Shown here in pieces: positions 1 to 10,756 of a DNA stretch of 64,000 nt. Both the position numbers and the translations under genes were made by a program. Position 1 is the stretch's first letter. Each line of letters opens with the position of its first letter. Below the pieces are notes generated by a model that searched no databases, was not told where the DNA came from, and worked only from the letters and a program-made list of their open reading frames with translations. Source of the stretch: Pseudoxanthomonas indica (lineage in GTDB: Bacteria; Pseudomonadota; Gammaproteobacteria; Xanthomonadales; Xanthomonadaceae); assembly GCF_900167565.1 (NCBI RefSeq), contig NZ_FUZV01000002.1:1364001-1428000 (forward strand), given 5' to 3'.

Positions 1-243
1 GGTGATGAAGATCCGGCACATCTCGGCGGTGCTCATGCGATTGGCCAGGCCCGCGGCCAGAAACGCCCCCGAGCTCACGCCCACGTAGCAATCCAGACGG
101 GTCAGATCCAGGCCGTCCAGCGCCTCGTCCAGCGCGCGCAGTGCGCCCAGTTCGTACATGCCGCCAATGGGACCACCGCCGGCAATGGCCAGGCCGATGC
201 GGCCGCCGTTGCCACGCTGTTTGGCGCTGTGGAGTGAAAGCAT
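1..243 (-). CDS. Patatin-like phospholipase, N-terminal part (truncated by window edge)
   Basis: Only the first 81 codons lie in the window; the gene runs off the left edge. The reading starts MLSLHSAKQRG, then has the glycine-rich oxyanion motif AIAGGGPIGG at about residues 19-28, and the nucleophile elbow GVSSG (GxSxG) at about 54-58, with Ser the expected catalytic residue. This is the arrangement of patatin-family acyl hydrolases, which use a Ser-Asp dyad to cleave fatty acids from phospholipids. The Asp (DGG/DGA) half is outside the window. The family is clear, the substrate is not. It is divergent from the following plus-strand gene. Confidence 0.82.
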   Translation of the reverse strand, partial: MLSLHSAKQRGNGGRIGLAIAGGGPIGGMYELGALRALDEALDGLDLTRLDCYVGVSSGAFLAAGLANRMSTAEMCRIFIT

Positions 244-372
244 GCCGGTCCCGGGTGCAAGTCTGGGGCGAGTGTAGCCTGCGTCCGCCGGCCGACCCTA
301 AAGCATCGCGTTGGCAGAGGATCGCCGGGGCATGGCTTGCGCCTTCACGGCCGGGCCGGGATCATCGCCCCC

Positions 373-1092
373 ATGGCTGCCACCCCATCCGTCAGCGAGC
401 GCCTGGCCCGGCAGCTCACCCGTCATCAAGCCCTGCACGATCCCCGGCGCGAGCCGCGCAATGCGTTGCCCTGGCTAGCGGAACTGCGGCGCTGGCAGGC
501 TGCGCGGCTGGAGGACAGCTTTTCCCATTTCCTGGCCGACCCCGAGCGCGGCGGCGCGGCGCGATTCTTCCTGACCGACGTCTATGGCGATCACGACTTC
601 AGCCAGCGCGATGCCAATGTGGCCAAGGTCATTCCGATGATGCAGCGCCTGCTGCCCGCGGCCGTGCTGGACACCGTGGCCGACGCCATCGAACTGGGCG
701 CGTTGACGCATGCGCTGGATCTGGACATGGCGCAGGCCCTGCAGGCGCTGGCGCCGCGCCGCAAACGGCTGGATGCGGCGCTGTATGGCCAGGCTTACCG
801 GCAGGTGGGCCAGCAGGACGTGCGTGAGCGGCAAATCGATTTGATCGCGCGGCTGGGCGTGGGCCTGGCGCAGGCGGTGCGGATGCGCGGGGTGATGACC
901 CTGCTCAAGCTCTCGCGGGGGCCGGCGCGGGCGACCGGGCTGGGAGAGCTGCAGGGGTTCCTGGAGCGCGGCTTTGCCGCGTTCTCGGCACTGGGCGATG
1001 GCCGTGCATTCGTGCGCGATATCGAGCAGACCGAGCGGGAAGTTTCGTGCGGGTTGTTTGCGGGGCACGCGGCCCCGTTCGACGTCAGCTGA
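373..1092 (+). CDS. FFLEELY motif protein, unknown function
   Basis: A predicted soluble 239-residue protein with no signal peptide. The segment RFFLTDVYGDHDF at about residues 58-70 matches the signature for which a gammaproteobacterial family of uncharacterised proteins is named (FFLEELY motif). The rest is mostly predicted alpha-helical with many Leu, Arg and Ala. The ATG at 373 is preferred; an in-frame ATG at 337 would add 12 residues without an obvious ribosome site. The 3' end overlaps the convergent polyhydroxyalkanoic-acid-system gene by 8 bases. The family name comes from memory of the motif; the biochemical role is unknown. Confidence 0.72.
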   Translation: MAATPSVSERLARQLTRHQALHDPRREPRNALPWLAELRRWQAARLEDSFSHFLADPERGGAARFFLTDVYGDHDFSQRDANVAKVIPMMQRLLPAAVLDTVADAIELGALTHALDLDMAQALQALAPRRKRLDAALYGQAYRQVGQQDVRERQIDLIARLGVGLAQAVRMRGVMTLLKLSRGPARATGLGELQGFLERGFAAFSALGDGRAFVRDIEQTEREVSCGLFAGHAAPFDVS

Positions 1093-1360
1093 ACTTTTCG
1101 TCCAGCACCCGGCGAATCTCCGATTCGATCGGCCCCTTCATCGCCGACAGCAGGAAACCCAGATCGGCGGTGACATGCAATTGCTTGGGCAGCAGGGCGA
1201 TGCGGCCGTCGACGCCGGAGCGATTGAACTTGAGCGTGTCGCCCACCCAGGCGTAATCCATGTCGAAGCGCTCGGAGAGTTTGCGCGCCACATCCTCTAC
1301 CGCCTTGCGCGCCTGCGCCGGCGTCTTGCTGTGATCGTGGAGGATGTCGATGCTGGCCAT
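1085..1360 (-). CDS. Polyhydroxyalkanoic acid system family protein
   Basis: A 91-residue cytoplasmic protein that matches the small PHA granule-region family in length and pattern: an N-terminal MASIDILHDHSKTPAQA helix region, a central GDTLKFNRSGVDGRI strand pair and a C-terminal FLLSAMKGPIESEIRRVLDEKF helix. Members often lie near polyester granule genes in other bacteria, but none is seen here, so a role in storage polymer metabolism is only a family-level suggestion. The start is the ATG at 1358-1360. It is convergent with and slightly overlaps the FFLEELY gene. Confidence 0.7.
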   Translation of the reverse strand: MASIDILHDHSKTPAQARKAVEDVARKLSERFDMDYAWVGDTLKFNRSGVDGRIALLPKQLHVTADLGFLLSAMKGPIESEIRRVLDEKFS

Positions 1361-1468
1361 GGCGGGTCTCCGAAGCGGGTTGTGCGGCGTGCCTGACGCA
1401 GGCTGCGCGGCGACGTGCGCCACGGTGTCAGGCTGGCACTTCTGCGTCAACCTGTTAGTCTGCCGCGC

Positions 1469-2263
1469 GTGGAAAATCTGCGAATCAATTTCTCGAATCG
1501 TGCACAGCCGGATCGTCCGCTGGGCATGGGCGTGCACCGGGTGGTGCGCGAAGCCACCGGCCATGTCGGCGTGGGCGATCAATTGCAGGGCGCCTTGCTG
1601 GCGAGGCTGTGCGTGGACCGCCGCGGCCTGTGGCTGCAGGTGCCGGCCGGCATGCGCGGCGTGCACGTCAACGGCCGGCCGGTGCAGCGCATGGCGCAGT
1701 TGCGTGCCGGCGATGCGATTTATGTGGACGGGGTGGAACTGCTGCTGCAGGCCGGCAGCTTGCCGGCTGGCACGCCGTTGGGCGCCGCCGGCCAGAATGA
1801 TCCGCGCGTGGTCCTGCGTGGCGTAGGTGGCAAGTACCACGGCCGCAGCATCGCCCTGGTGAAGCCGTGCCTGGTCGGACGTAGCCGCGATGCCGGTATC
1901 CGCATCGATGACCCCCTGTTTGGCGAGCGTCACGCGCAGTTGGAGCTGCATGGCGATCGCGTGCTGCTCAAGGATCTGGGTTCGGCCGAGGGCAGCTGGG
2001 TCAATGGCGTGGCCGTGCGTGATGCGGTGCTGCAGGCCGGCGATCAAGTCGCCTTCGACGGCCAGCACCGGTTCGTGGTGGAAGTGCCGTGGACCACACC
2101 GCCGGCCCTGTCCGACAACGACGAGGTGGAAGAGGCCGATGCCCGTGCGCCCGCCGCTTCCGCTGTCGCGCGCGGCACCGGCCGGCGTTGGCCCTGGCTG
2201 TTGCTGGCGGCCTTGCTGCTGGGTGCGGCGATCAGCGCGCTGCTGCTGTTCGGCGCTGGTTGA
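1469..2263 (+). CDS. FHA-domain protein with C-terminal membrane anchor
   Basis: A 264-residue protein when read from the GTG at 1469 (VENLRINFSN); an ATG at 1415 is in frame but gives an atypical start. A forkhead-associated domain, which binds phosphothreonine, sits at about residues 125-205: LVGRSRDAGIRIDD, then FGERHAQLELHGD and SWVNGVAV supply the GR, SxxH-like (ERHA) and NG positions of the FHA fold. The tail ([23 protein letters not shown]) is one hydrophobic helix, so the FHA domain is probably cytoplasmic and membrane-tethered. No Ser/Thr kinase or type VI secretion partner is next door. The end overlaps convergent msrQ by 32 bases. Confidence 0.75.
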   Translation: MENLRINFSNRAQPDRPLGMGVHRVVREATGHVGVGDQLQGALLARLCVDRRGLWLQVPAGMRGVHVNGRPVQRMAQLRAGDAIYVDGVELLLQAGSLPAGTPLGAAGQNDPRVVLRGVGGKYHGRSIALVKPCLVGRSRDAGIRIDDPLFGERHAQLELHGDRVLLKDLGSAEGSWVNGVAVRDAVLQAGDQVAFDGQHRFVVEVPWTTPPALSDNDEVEEADARAPAASAVARGTGRRWPWLLLAALLLGAAISALLLFGAG

Positions 2264-2899
2264 ACCAGCGCACCGCGCGCCAGCCCAGCAGGACCGCCAG
2301 GATGCCGGCGTACAGCGCCGGTTCGCGGATGTCGGATTTCACCAGCCACCAGAAGTGCAGGACGGCCAGCACGCCGACGGCGTAGATGGCCTTGTGCAGT
2401 TGCCCCCAGCGACGCCCCAGCCGGCGGATCCAGCCCTGGGTGGAGGTGATGGCCAGCGGCAACAGCAGCAGCCACGCGGTGAAGCCGACGGTGATGTAAG
2501 GACGCTTGGCGATCTCTTCGAAGATCTGCGCCCAGTAGCCCTGCAGGTCCAGCACCAGGTAGACGCTCAGATGGACGCAGGCATAGAAAAATGCGTAGAG
2601 GCCGAGCATGCGTCGAAACCGGATCAGCACCGCCTGGCCGGTGAGCTGGCGCAGCGGCGTGATCGCCAGGGTGATCATCAACAACCGCAGCGCCCACAGG
2701 CCGGTGCGGTGTTCGATCTCGGCCACCGGGTCGGCGCCCAGTGCATCGCTGCCGGTCTGCAGCACCGACCAGAACTGCCAGGCCAGGATCGCCAGCGGCG
2801 TCAATGCCAGCGCATGCACCAGGGTCTTGGCGGCGATCAGTCCAGCCGAGGCACGCCGCTTCGGCCGGGCTTTGGTTCTGGCGCCGGAGCGCTCCGGGC

Positions 2900-2909
<10 letters not shown>
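2232..2909 (-). CDS. msrQ: MsrQ, haem-binding membrane subunit of periplasmic methionine sulfoxide reductase
   Basis: A 225-residue ferric-reductase-like membrane protein with about six hydrophobic helices. Histidines in [10 protein letters not shown] and in [19 protein letters not shown] are the expected b-haem ligands. MsrQ passes electrons from the quinone pool or flavin reductases to MsrP, which repairs oxidised methionines in periplasmic proteins. The gene overlaps the end of msrP by 10 bases in the same direction, so the two form an operon and are probably translationally coupled. Length and family position fit YedZ/MsrQ well. Confidence 0.93.
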
Positions 2910-3871
<962 letters not shown>

Positions 3872-4112
3872 GGGAGGCTCCAGGAAAGGGGTAGTGGATT
3901 GAACCCGGCCGTGGGCAAAAGTTTCCCGCGCGAGCCGCGGCTATCGTCCATGGGTTTGCCTTTATTTATACCGGCTCGCATGGCAAGAGCGGGCGAAGTG
4001 CCGGCGCAGCGCAGGCTGTCAGTCAGGCCCGGTTGCGGCGCCTAGCGCCGGCATGGTTGCCCCTGCAACTGATGCACTGCGGCATACTAGGGATTCCCCT
4101 TGCAGGTGCCCT

Positions 4113-5198
4113 ATGACGCGCGCGTACAACTTCAGTGCCGGACCCGCCACGCTCCCCGAGGCCGTGCTCCGCCAGGCCCAGGCCGACATGCTGGAATGGA
4201 ACGGAATTGGCGCGTCCATCGTCGAGATCAGTCACCGCAGCGCCGACTTCATCGCCGTGGCCGCGCAGGCCGAGGCCGACCTGCGCAAGCTGCTGTGGAT
4301 TCCGGATGACTACGCAGTGCTGTTCCTGTCCGGCGGCGCCACCACCCTGCAGGCGCTGCTGCCGCTCAACCTGGCCACGGCCGGCCAGACGGTCGACTAC
4401 GTGGTCAGTGGCCACTGGGGCAAGACCGCCATCAAGCAGGCGCGGCCCTACGTCAAGGTGCAGGTGGCCGCCGATGGCGAACCCGGTGGTTTCCACGACA
4501 TCCCGGCGCGCGAGAGCTGGCAGCTCAGCGACGACGCCGCCTACGTGCACATCACCGCCAACGAAACCATCCACGGCCTGGAGTATCGCTACACGCCGGA
4601 CGTGGGCACGGTGCCGCTGGTGGCCGACTTCAGTTCCAGCATCGCCTCCGAGCCGCTCGACGTGTCGCGCTATGGCGTGATCTACGCCGGCGCGCAGAAG
4701 AACCTGGGGCCGGTGGGGATTTCGGTGGCGATCGTCCGCCGCGATCTGCTCGAGCGCAGCGGCCAGCCGCGCGCCGACATCTTCGATTTCCGCTCGCATG
4801 CCGCGCGCGATTCCATGCTCAACACCCCGCCGACCTGGAACTGGTACATGCTCGGGCTGACGGTGAAGTGGATGCTGGACGAAGGCGGGGTGGAGGAATT
4901 TGCCCGCCGCAATGCGGCCAAGTCGGCGCTGGTCTACCAGGCCATCGACGGCTCCGGTGGCTTCTACCGCAATGACATCGCCCACGCGGTACGTTCGCGC
5001 ATGAACATCCCGTTCTTCCTGCCGGACGAGGATCTGACCGCGCGTTTTGTCAGCGAGTCCAAACAGGCCGGCTTGCTGGCGCTGAAGGGCCACAAGGCCG
5101 TAGGCGGCATCCGCGCTTCGCTCTACAACGCCCTGCCGGTGGCGGGCGCGCAGGCGCTGGCCGATTTCATGCGCGATTTCCAGCAGCGCAATGGTTGA
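4113..5198 (+). CDS. serC: Phosphoserine aminotransferase
   Basis: A 361-residue PLP enzyme that converts 3-phosphohydroxypyruvate to phosphoserine and takes part in pyridoxal phosphate synthesis. The start [19 protein letters not shown] is the family N-terminus; a longer in-frame start at 4053 was rejected because homology begins here. The PLP lysine is in [19 protein letters not shown] and the C-terminal RASLYNALP are also conserved. pheA follows 16 bases later and aroA after that, a serC-pheA-aroA order common in gammaproteobacteria that links serine and aromatic amino acid synthesis. Confidence 0.97.
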   Translation: MTRAYNFSAGPATLPEAVLRQAQADMLEWNGIGASIVEISHRSADFIAVAAQAEADLRKLLWIPDDYAVLFLSGGATTLQALLPLNLATAGQTVDYVVSGHWGKTAIKQARPYVKVQVAADGEPGGFHDIPARESWQLSDDAAYVHITANETIHGLEYRYTPDVGTVPLVADFSSSIASEPLDVSRYGVIYAGAQKNLGPVGISVAIVRRDLLERSGQPRADIFDFRSHAARDSMLNTPPTWNWYMLGLTVKWMLDEGGVEEFARRNAAKSALVYQAIDGSGGFYRNDIAHAVRSRMNIPFFLPDEDLTARFVSESKQAGLLALKGHKAVGGIRASLYNALPVAGAQALADFMRDFQQRNG

Positions 5199-5214
5199 GA
5201 GGACGTAACACGAC

Positions 5215-6402
5215 ATGGCTGCCAAGCCCCGCAAACCCGCAAGCAAGGCCGGCAAGTCCGCGGCCAGGCCCAGCACACCCAACAAGCCGGCGGCCGCCAA
5301 GGCCGACGCACCGGCCATCGCCGCACCGGTGCTGGCCGATGTACGCGCCAAGATCGATGGCATCGATCGCCAGATCCAGGAGTTGATCGCCGAGCGCGCC
5401 AACTTCGCCCACCAGGTCGGCAAGGCCAAGGGTAAGCTGGCGGCGGCGGTAGATTACTACCGCCCCGAGCGCGAAGCGCAGGTGCTGCGCATGGTGGTGG
5501 ATCGCAACGAAGGCCCGCTCAGCGATGAAGTGCTGGTGCATGTCTTCCGCGAGATCATGTCGGCCTGCCTGGCCCAGCAGGAGCCGTTGAAGATCGGCTA
5601 CCTCGGTCCGGAAGGCACCTTCAGCCAGCAGGCCGTGCTCAAGCACTTCGGCCGGTCGGCACATGGCCTGCCGCTGGCCAGCATCGAGGAAGTGTTCCAG
5701 GAAGTGGAAAGCGGCAACGCCGATTTCGGCGTGGTGCCGGTGGAGAATTCGGGGCAGGGCACGATCCAGGTCACCCTGGACATGTTCCTGACCTCCAACC
5801 TGAAAATCTGTGGCGAAGTCGAACTGCGCGTGCACCAGTTCCTGCTCTCGCGCAGCGGCCGCATCGAGGACATCGAACGGATCTTCGGCCACCCGCAATC
5901 CTTCGCCCAGACCTCCGGCTGGCTGCGCGCCAACCTGCCCAAGGTCGAGAAGATTCCGGTCTCCAGCAATGCCGAGGGCGCACGTCGCGCGCGCAATGCC
6001 GATGACGCCGCCTGTATTGCCGGCGAGAGCGCGGGCCATGTGTATGGCCTGAAGAAAGTGGTGATGAGCTCGATCCAGGATGACAAGGACAACACCACCC
6101 GCTTCCTGGTGATCGGCCGCAGCATCTTCCCGCCGTCGGGGCACGACCGCACCTCGGTGCTGGTGTTCATCCACGACAAGCCGGGCGCCTTGTTCGACGT
6201 GCTCAGCCCGTTCGCCCGCCATGGCATCAGCATGAACCGGATCGAATCGCGGCCCTCGCACCATGCCAAGTGGGAGTACGGCTTCTTCATCGATCTGGCT
6301 GGCCATGTGGACGATGAAGCGATGAAACAGGCGCTGGCGGAACTGCAGGCGCATTCGGCGCAGATCAAGATCCTGGGTTCGTATCCGGTCGCGGTGCCGT
6401 AA
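5215..6402 (+). CDS. pheA: Bifunctional chorismate mutase / prephenate dehydratase
   Basis: A 395-residue enzyme of phenylalanine synthesis. The first 40 residues are an Ala/Lys/Pro-rich extension not needed for catalysis. A chorismate mutase AroQ domain follows (about 43-120, IDGIDRQIQELIAERA). The prephenate dehydratase domain (about 127-300) has GYLGPEGTFSQQA, VPVENSGQGTI and the catalytic TTRFLV. A C-terminal ACT domain (about 315-390, with ESRPSHH) is the expected phenylalanine-binding site for feedback inhibition. It lies between serC and aroA, and the spacer to aroA holds a GC-rich hairpin repeat. Confidence 0.97.
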   Translation: MAAKPRKPASKAGKSAARPSTPNKPAAAKADAPAIAAPVLADVRAKIDGIDRQIQELIAERANFAHQVGKAKGKLAAAVDYYRPEREAQVLRMVVDRNEGPLSDEVLVHVFREIMSACLAQQEPLKIGYLGPEGTFSQQAVLKHFGRSAHGLPLASIEEVFQEVESGNADFGVVPVENSGQGTIQVTLDMFLTSNLKICGEVELRVHQFLLSRSGRIEDIERIFGHPQSFAQTSGWLRANLPKVEKIPVSSNAEGARRARNADDAACIAGESAGHVYGLKKVVMSSIQDDKDNTTRFLVIGRSIFPPSGHDRTSVLVFIHDKPGALFDVLSPFARHGISMNRIESRPSHHAKWEYGFFIDLAGHVDDEAMKQALAELQAHSAQIKILGSYPVAVP

Positions 6403-6423
6403 CGCGAACGGCTTGCCCCACCC

Positions 6424-6516
6424 AGCCTCCCCCGCAAGCGGGGGAGGAGCAGATAGCGAAGCCTCCCCCCGCAAGCGGGGGAGGAGCAACTAGCGAAGCC
6501 TCCCCCGCGGGGGAGG
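6424..6516. repeat. Tandem GC-rich hairpin repeat between pheA and aroA
   Basis: Two near-identical units of 36 and 37 bases (6424-6459, 6460-6496) and a shortened third (6497-6516). Each carries an inverted repeat of the form CCTCCCCCGC-aa-GCGGGGGAGG. The linkers gagcagatagcgaag and gagcaactagcgaag are also nearly identical. The array sits wholly in the pheA-aroA intergenic space. It resembles repetitive extragenic palindromes and could form RNA stem-loops in a serC-pheA-aroA transcript, but whether it terminates, stabilises or has no effect cannot be seen. Confidence 0.85.
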
Positions 6517-6543
6517 CAAAGACAGCGGAACCAGAGCTCCCCC

Positions 6544-7854
6544 ATGACGCAGAAAATTGATTGGCTCGCATCCCCCGGCACCCCCTTGCGCGGGGAGCTG
6601 AGCATCCCCGGCGACAAGTCGGTCTCGCACCGGGCGATCATGTTCGCCGCCCTGGCCGATGGCACCTCGCACATCGATGGCTTCCTGGAAGGCGAAGACA
6701 CCCGCGCCACCGCAGCCATCTTCCAGCGCCTGGGCGTGCGCATCGAGACGCCGTCGGCCTCGCAACGCATCGTCCACGGTGTGGGCATCGATGGACTGCG
6801 TGGCAGCGATTCTCCGCTGGATTGCGGCAATGCCGGCACCGGCATGCGCCTGCTGGCCGGTGTGTTGGCCGCGCAGTCCTTCGACAGCGTGCTGGTGGGC
6901 GATGCCTCGCTGTCCGGCCGGCCCATGCGCCGCGTCACCGGTCCGTTGTCGAAGATGGGTGCACGCATCGAGACCGAAGAAGGTGGGCTGCCGCCGTTGC
7001 GCATCCATGGTGGCCAGGCCTTGCAGGGCATCGACTACACGCTGGAAGTGGCCAGCGCGCAGGTGAAGTCCGCGGTGTTGCTGGCCGGCCTGTACGCGCA
7101 GGGCGAAACGGTGGTGCACGAACCGCATCCGACCCGCGACTACACCGAGCGCATGCTCGCCGCGTTCGGCGCCGACATCGAGTTCTCGCCGGGCCATGCG
7201 CGCCTGCGTGGCGGTCAGCGCCTGCGCGCCACCGATGTGGTGGTGCCGGCGGATTTCTCTTCGGCCGCATTTTTCCTGGTGGCGGCCAGCGTGGTGCCGG
7301 GCTCGGAACTGCGTCTGCGCGCAGTGGGTTTGAATCCGCGTCGCACCGGCTTGCTGTCGGCGTTGCGCCTGATGGGCGCCGACATCCGCGAAGAGAACCG
7401 CGCCGAGCAGGGCGGTGAACCGGTGGCCGACCTGCTGGTCCGCCATGCCCCGTTGCGTGGCGTGGAAGTGCCTGAAGCGCTGGTGCCGGACATGATTGAC
7501 GAGTTCCCCGCGCTGTTTGTCGCCGCGGCCTGCGCCGAAGGCCCGACCGTCGTGCGCGGCGCGGCCGAACTGCGGGTCAAGGAATCCGATCGCCTGGGCA
7601 CCATGGCCGCAGGGCTGCGCAGCCTGGGCTTGCAAGTGGATGAAACGCCGGATGGCGCCACGATTCATCCGGGCGCCCTGCAGGGTGGCGGCATCGACAG
7701 TCACGGCGATCACCGCATCGCCATGTCGTTCGCCATCGCCGGCCAGCGTGCGCAGGCGCCGGTGAAGGTGGGCGATGTGGCCAATGTCGCCACTTCGTTT
7801 CCGGGCTTCGACCGCCTGGCGCGGGGTGCAGGTTTCGGATTGCAGAACGCCTGA
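6544..7854 (+). CDS. aroA: 3-phosphoshikimate 1-carboxyvinyltransferase (EPSP synthase)
   Basis: A 436-residue enzyme of the shikimate pathway that transfers enolpyruvyl from PEP to shikimate-3-phosphate. Conserved motifs are PGDKSVSHR (about residues 22-30), NAGTGMRLLAG (about 97-107) and the C-terminal RVKESDRL, with DGDHRIAMS-like SHGDHRIAMSFAI after it. The start ATG at 6544 follows the hairpin repeat directly. It is the third gene of serC-pheA-aroA and ends at a strong intrinsic terminator. Confidence 0.97.
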   Translation: MTQKIDWLASPGTPLRGELSIPGDKSVSHRAIMFAALADGTSHIDGFLEGEDTRATAAIFQRLGVRIETPSASQRIVHGVGIDGLRGSDSPLDCGNAGTGMRLLAGVLAAQSFDSVLVGDASLSGRPMRRVTGPLSKMGARIETEEGGLPPLRIHGGQALQGIDYTLEVASAQVKSAVLLAGLYAQGETVVHEPHPTRDYTERMLAAFGADIEFSPGHARLRGGQRLRATDVVVPADFSSAAFFLVAASVVPGSELRLRAVGLNPRRTGLLSALRLMGADIREENRAEQGGEPVADLLVRHAPLRGVEVPEALVPDMIDEFPALFVAAACAEGPTVVRGAAELRVKESDRLGTMAAGLRSLGLQVDETPDGATIHPGALQGGGIDSHGDHRIAMSFAIAGQRAQAPVKVGDVANVATSFPGFDRLARGAGFGLQNA

Positions 7855-7862
7855 GAGACAAG

Positions 7863-7890
7863 AAAAGGCCCTCGGTGACGAGGGCCTTTT
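7863..7890. terminator. Bidirectional intrinsic terminator between aroA and a TonB-like gene
   Basis: A 12-base perfect inverted repeat, aaaaggccctcg, with a GTGA loop and cgagggcctttt. It has an A-run on one side and a T-run on the other, so it can serve aroA on the plus strand and the convergent gene on the minus strand. Confidence 0.9.
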
Positions 7891-7915
7891 GCGTTGGGTG
7901 TTGCTTGAAGGGTGC

Positions 7916-8512
7916 TTAGATGGGCTTGAAGTCCACCGGCACCTGCACCGTGCTGCTCACGGCCTTGCCATTGCGCATGGCCGGTTCAAAGCGCCACTTG
8001 CGCACGGCGCCCAGGGCGGCGCGATCCAGTTCGCGATGACCGCTGCGTTCGACCACGGCCACGTCGGTCGGCACGCCATTGGCATCCACCGAGGCACGCA
8101 CCATCACCGTGCCACCCACGCCAGCGCGCAGGGCTTCTGACGGATAACGCGGGGTCGGATTGCTGGCCAGCGGACGCGGCGCGGTCGCGCGCGGTGTCAC
8201 GGCAGCGGTGGTGCGGCGAGCCTCTGCGGCGCGACGCTGCTGACTGCGATCGGCGTCCTGCTTGGCTGTCGCGGTTTCTTCAGCCGGGATCACGATCGGT
8301 GTCGGCGTCGTGGCCAACGGCGTGGTGTCGATGCTGCTCTGCTTGTACCAAGCCAGGCCGGCGGCGGCGACGGCCACCAGCGCGAGCAACCACAGCAACG
8401 CCATCGAGCCGCTGCGCTCGCGCGGCGTCGTATCAAGGACGGTGGTGTCGTGCACGCGGTTCGGGTTCCCGTCGTTGGCGGGTGCGTTCCATTCGGTATG
8501 CGGCTGCGACAT
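7916..8512 (-). CDS. TonB C-terminal-domain protein (energy-transducer-like)
   Basis: A 198-residue bitopic protein. A cytoplasmic start of about 36 residues is followed by one membrane helix (MALLWLLALVAVAAAGLAWY, about 37-56), a Thr/Ala/Arg-rich linker, and a TonB C-terminal domain from about residue 115: PRYPSEALRAGVGGTVMVRASVD and AVRKWRFEPAMRNGKAVSS. TonB proteins carry proton-motive energy to outer-membrane receptors with ExbB/ExbD, but no exbBD genes lie here, and the linker is short and not the usual Pro-Glu/Pro-Lys type. The next minus-strand gene upstream (8663-9298) is a paralogue with the same layout. Confidence 0.8.
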   Translation of the reverse strand: MSQPHTEWNAPANDGNPNRVHDTTVLDTTPRERSGSMALLWLLALVAVAAAGLAWYKQSSIDTTPLATTPTPIVIPAEETATAKQDADRSQQRRAAEARRTTAAVTPRATAPRPLASNPTPRYPSEALRAGVGGTVMVRASVDANGVPTDVAVVERSGHRELDRAALGAVRKWRFEPAMRNGKAVSSTVQVPVDFKPI

Positions 8513-8662
8513 GCGAAAGCTCCTGTAGACAACGCGTTTCTGCGTTGACTGGAGTTTTGCCGCGGCATTGTTGACATCGCGTGATTCAGCGGTGAATCAC
8601 CGGGCGTTTGCAGGGTTGCGATTCAGCTGGCGTGCGATTGATTCAGCAGCACGCCAGTTTTG

Positions 8663-9298
8663 TCACTGCAATTTGAATTCGACCGGGACCACGACGCTCG
8701 AGGGTATCGGCTGACCATCGCGTTGCGCGGCGCGGAAGTGCCACTTGCGCACGGCGTCCAAGGCAGCGCGATCCAGCTCGCGCGATCCGCTGCCGGTTTC
8801 GATGGCGACATTGCTGGGCAGGCCGTCCACGCCCACGTCCACGCGCACCATCGCGATGCCGCTTTCACCGCGTCGCATCGCCGATGCCGGATAGGCCGGT
8901 GGCGGGCTTTGTTCAATCTGGATTTCGGCCACGTCGCCGGTCGCCAACGCGGGAGGGGGCGCTGCGCTGGTCTCCTCGGCACTCGGCGCGGCCGTGGCCT
9001 CGTCGTCCTCGATGGACTCGGGCATTGGCGCCACTTCCACCAGCTGCGGGGTTTCGTTGCCTTCGCTGGTGGGCTCTTCCATGCCACTGGCGCCGCCGCG
9101 GGCGGGCAGCGGTTCGGGCAGGGCTTCCACCACGGTCTTGGGGCCTTCCGGTGTGGCCTGCGGCTGATAGAAGCCATCATTGCGGCCGCGCAGCCAGACG
9201 ATGACGAACAGCAGGAAGCCGATGCCAAAGGCGATGGCGGCAATCTGCAGGGTGCGGCGGGGCAGGCGGAACACGAACTCGGACTCCGAAGCGGACAT
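8663..9298 (-). CDS. TonB C-terminal-domain protein, paralogue of the neighbouring one
   Basis: A 211-residue protein with a single N-terminal membrane helix (LQIAAIAFGIGFLLFVIVWL, about 17-36), an acidic Pro/Glu/Ala-rich linker and a C-terminal TonB domain with PPPAYPASAMRRGESGIAMV and AVRKWHFRAAQRDGQPIPSS. ATG at 9298 (MSASESEF) is preferred; an ATG three codons earlier is also possible. It lies upstream of the other TonB-like gene with a 150-base gap, in the same direction, and is divergent from serS. The acidic linker and the basic linker of the paralogue suggest different partners; this is inference. Confidence 0.8.
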   Translation of the reverse strand: MSASESEFVFRLPRRTLQIAAIAFGIGFLLFVIVWLRGRNDGFYQPQATPEGPKTVVEALPEPLPARGGASGMEEPTSEGNETPQLVEVAPMPESIEDDEATAAPSAEETSAAPPPALATGDVAEIQIEQSPPPAYPASAMRRGESGIAMVRVDVGVDGLPSNVAIETGSGSRELDRAALDAVRKWHFRAAQRDGQPIPSSVVVPVEFKLQ

Positions 9299-9389
9299 GG
9301 GCGGCACCGTGGCAAGTGCGCCGATTCTGGCATAGCCGGGCGGACGCCGGTGTGTCGGCGCGGCCAGTGGCGGCGCAAATGCGCGATAA

Positions 9390-10703
<1,314 letters not shown>

Positions 10704-10756
10704 TCAAGGCAGCCGGCCTTCTGCGGGAAGGGTCGGCCGTTCGCGGCGAGCGGACG

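Noticed and set aside
3961..3990. Promoter for msrPQ from a TATAAA/TTGCCA pair on the minus strand
   Set aside because: The two hexamers are only 10 bases apart, too close for a sigma-70 promoter.
4023..5429. Minus-strand frame of 468 codons opposite serC
   Set aside because: It covers a certain serC gene and the start of pheA in antisense; composition artefact.
6424..6516. Possible CRISPR array between pheA and aroA
   Set aside because: Units are tandem with no unique spacers of constant length, have strong internal palindromes and no cas genes nearby; they are hairpin repeats.
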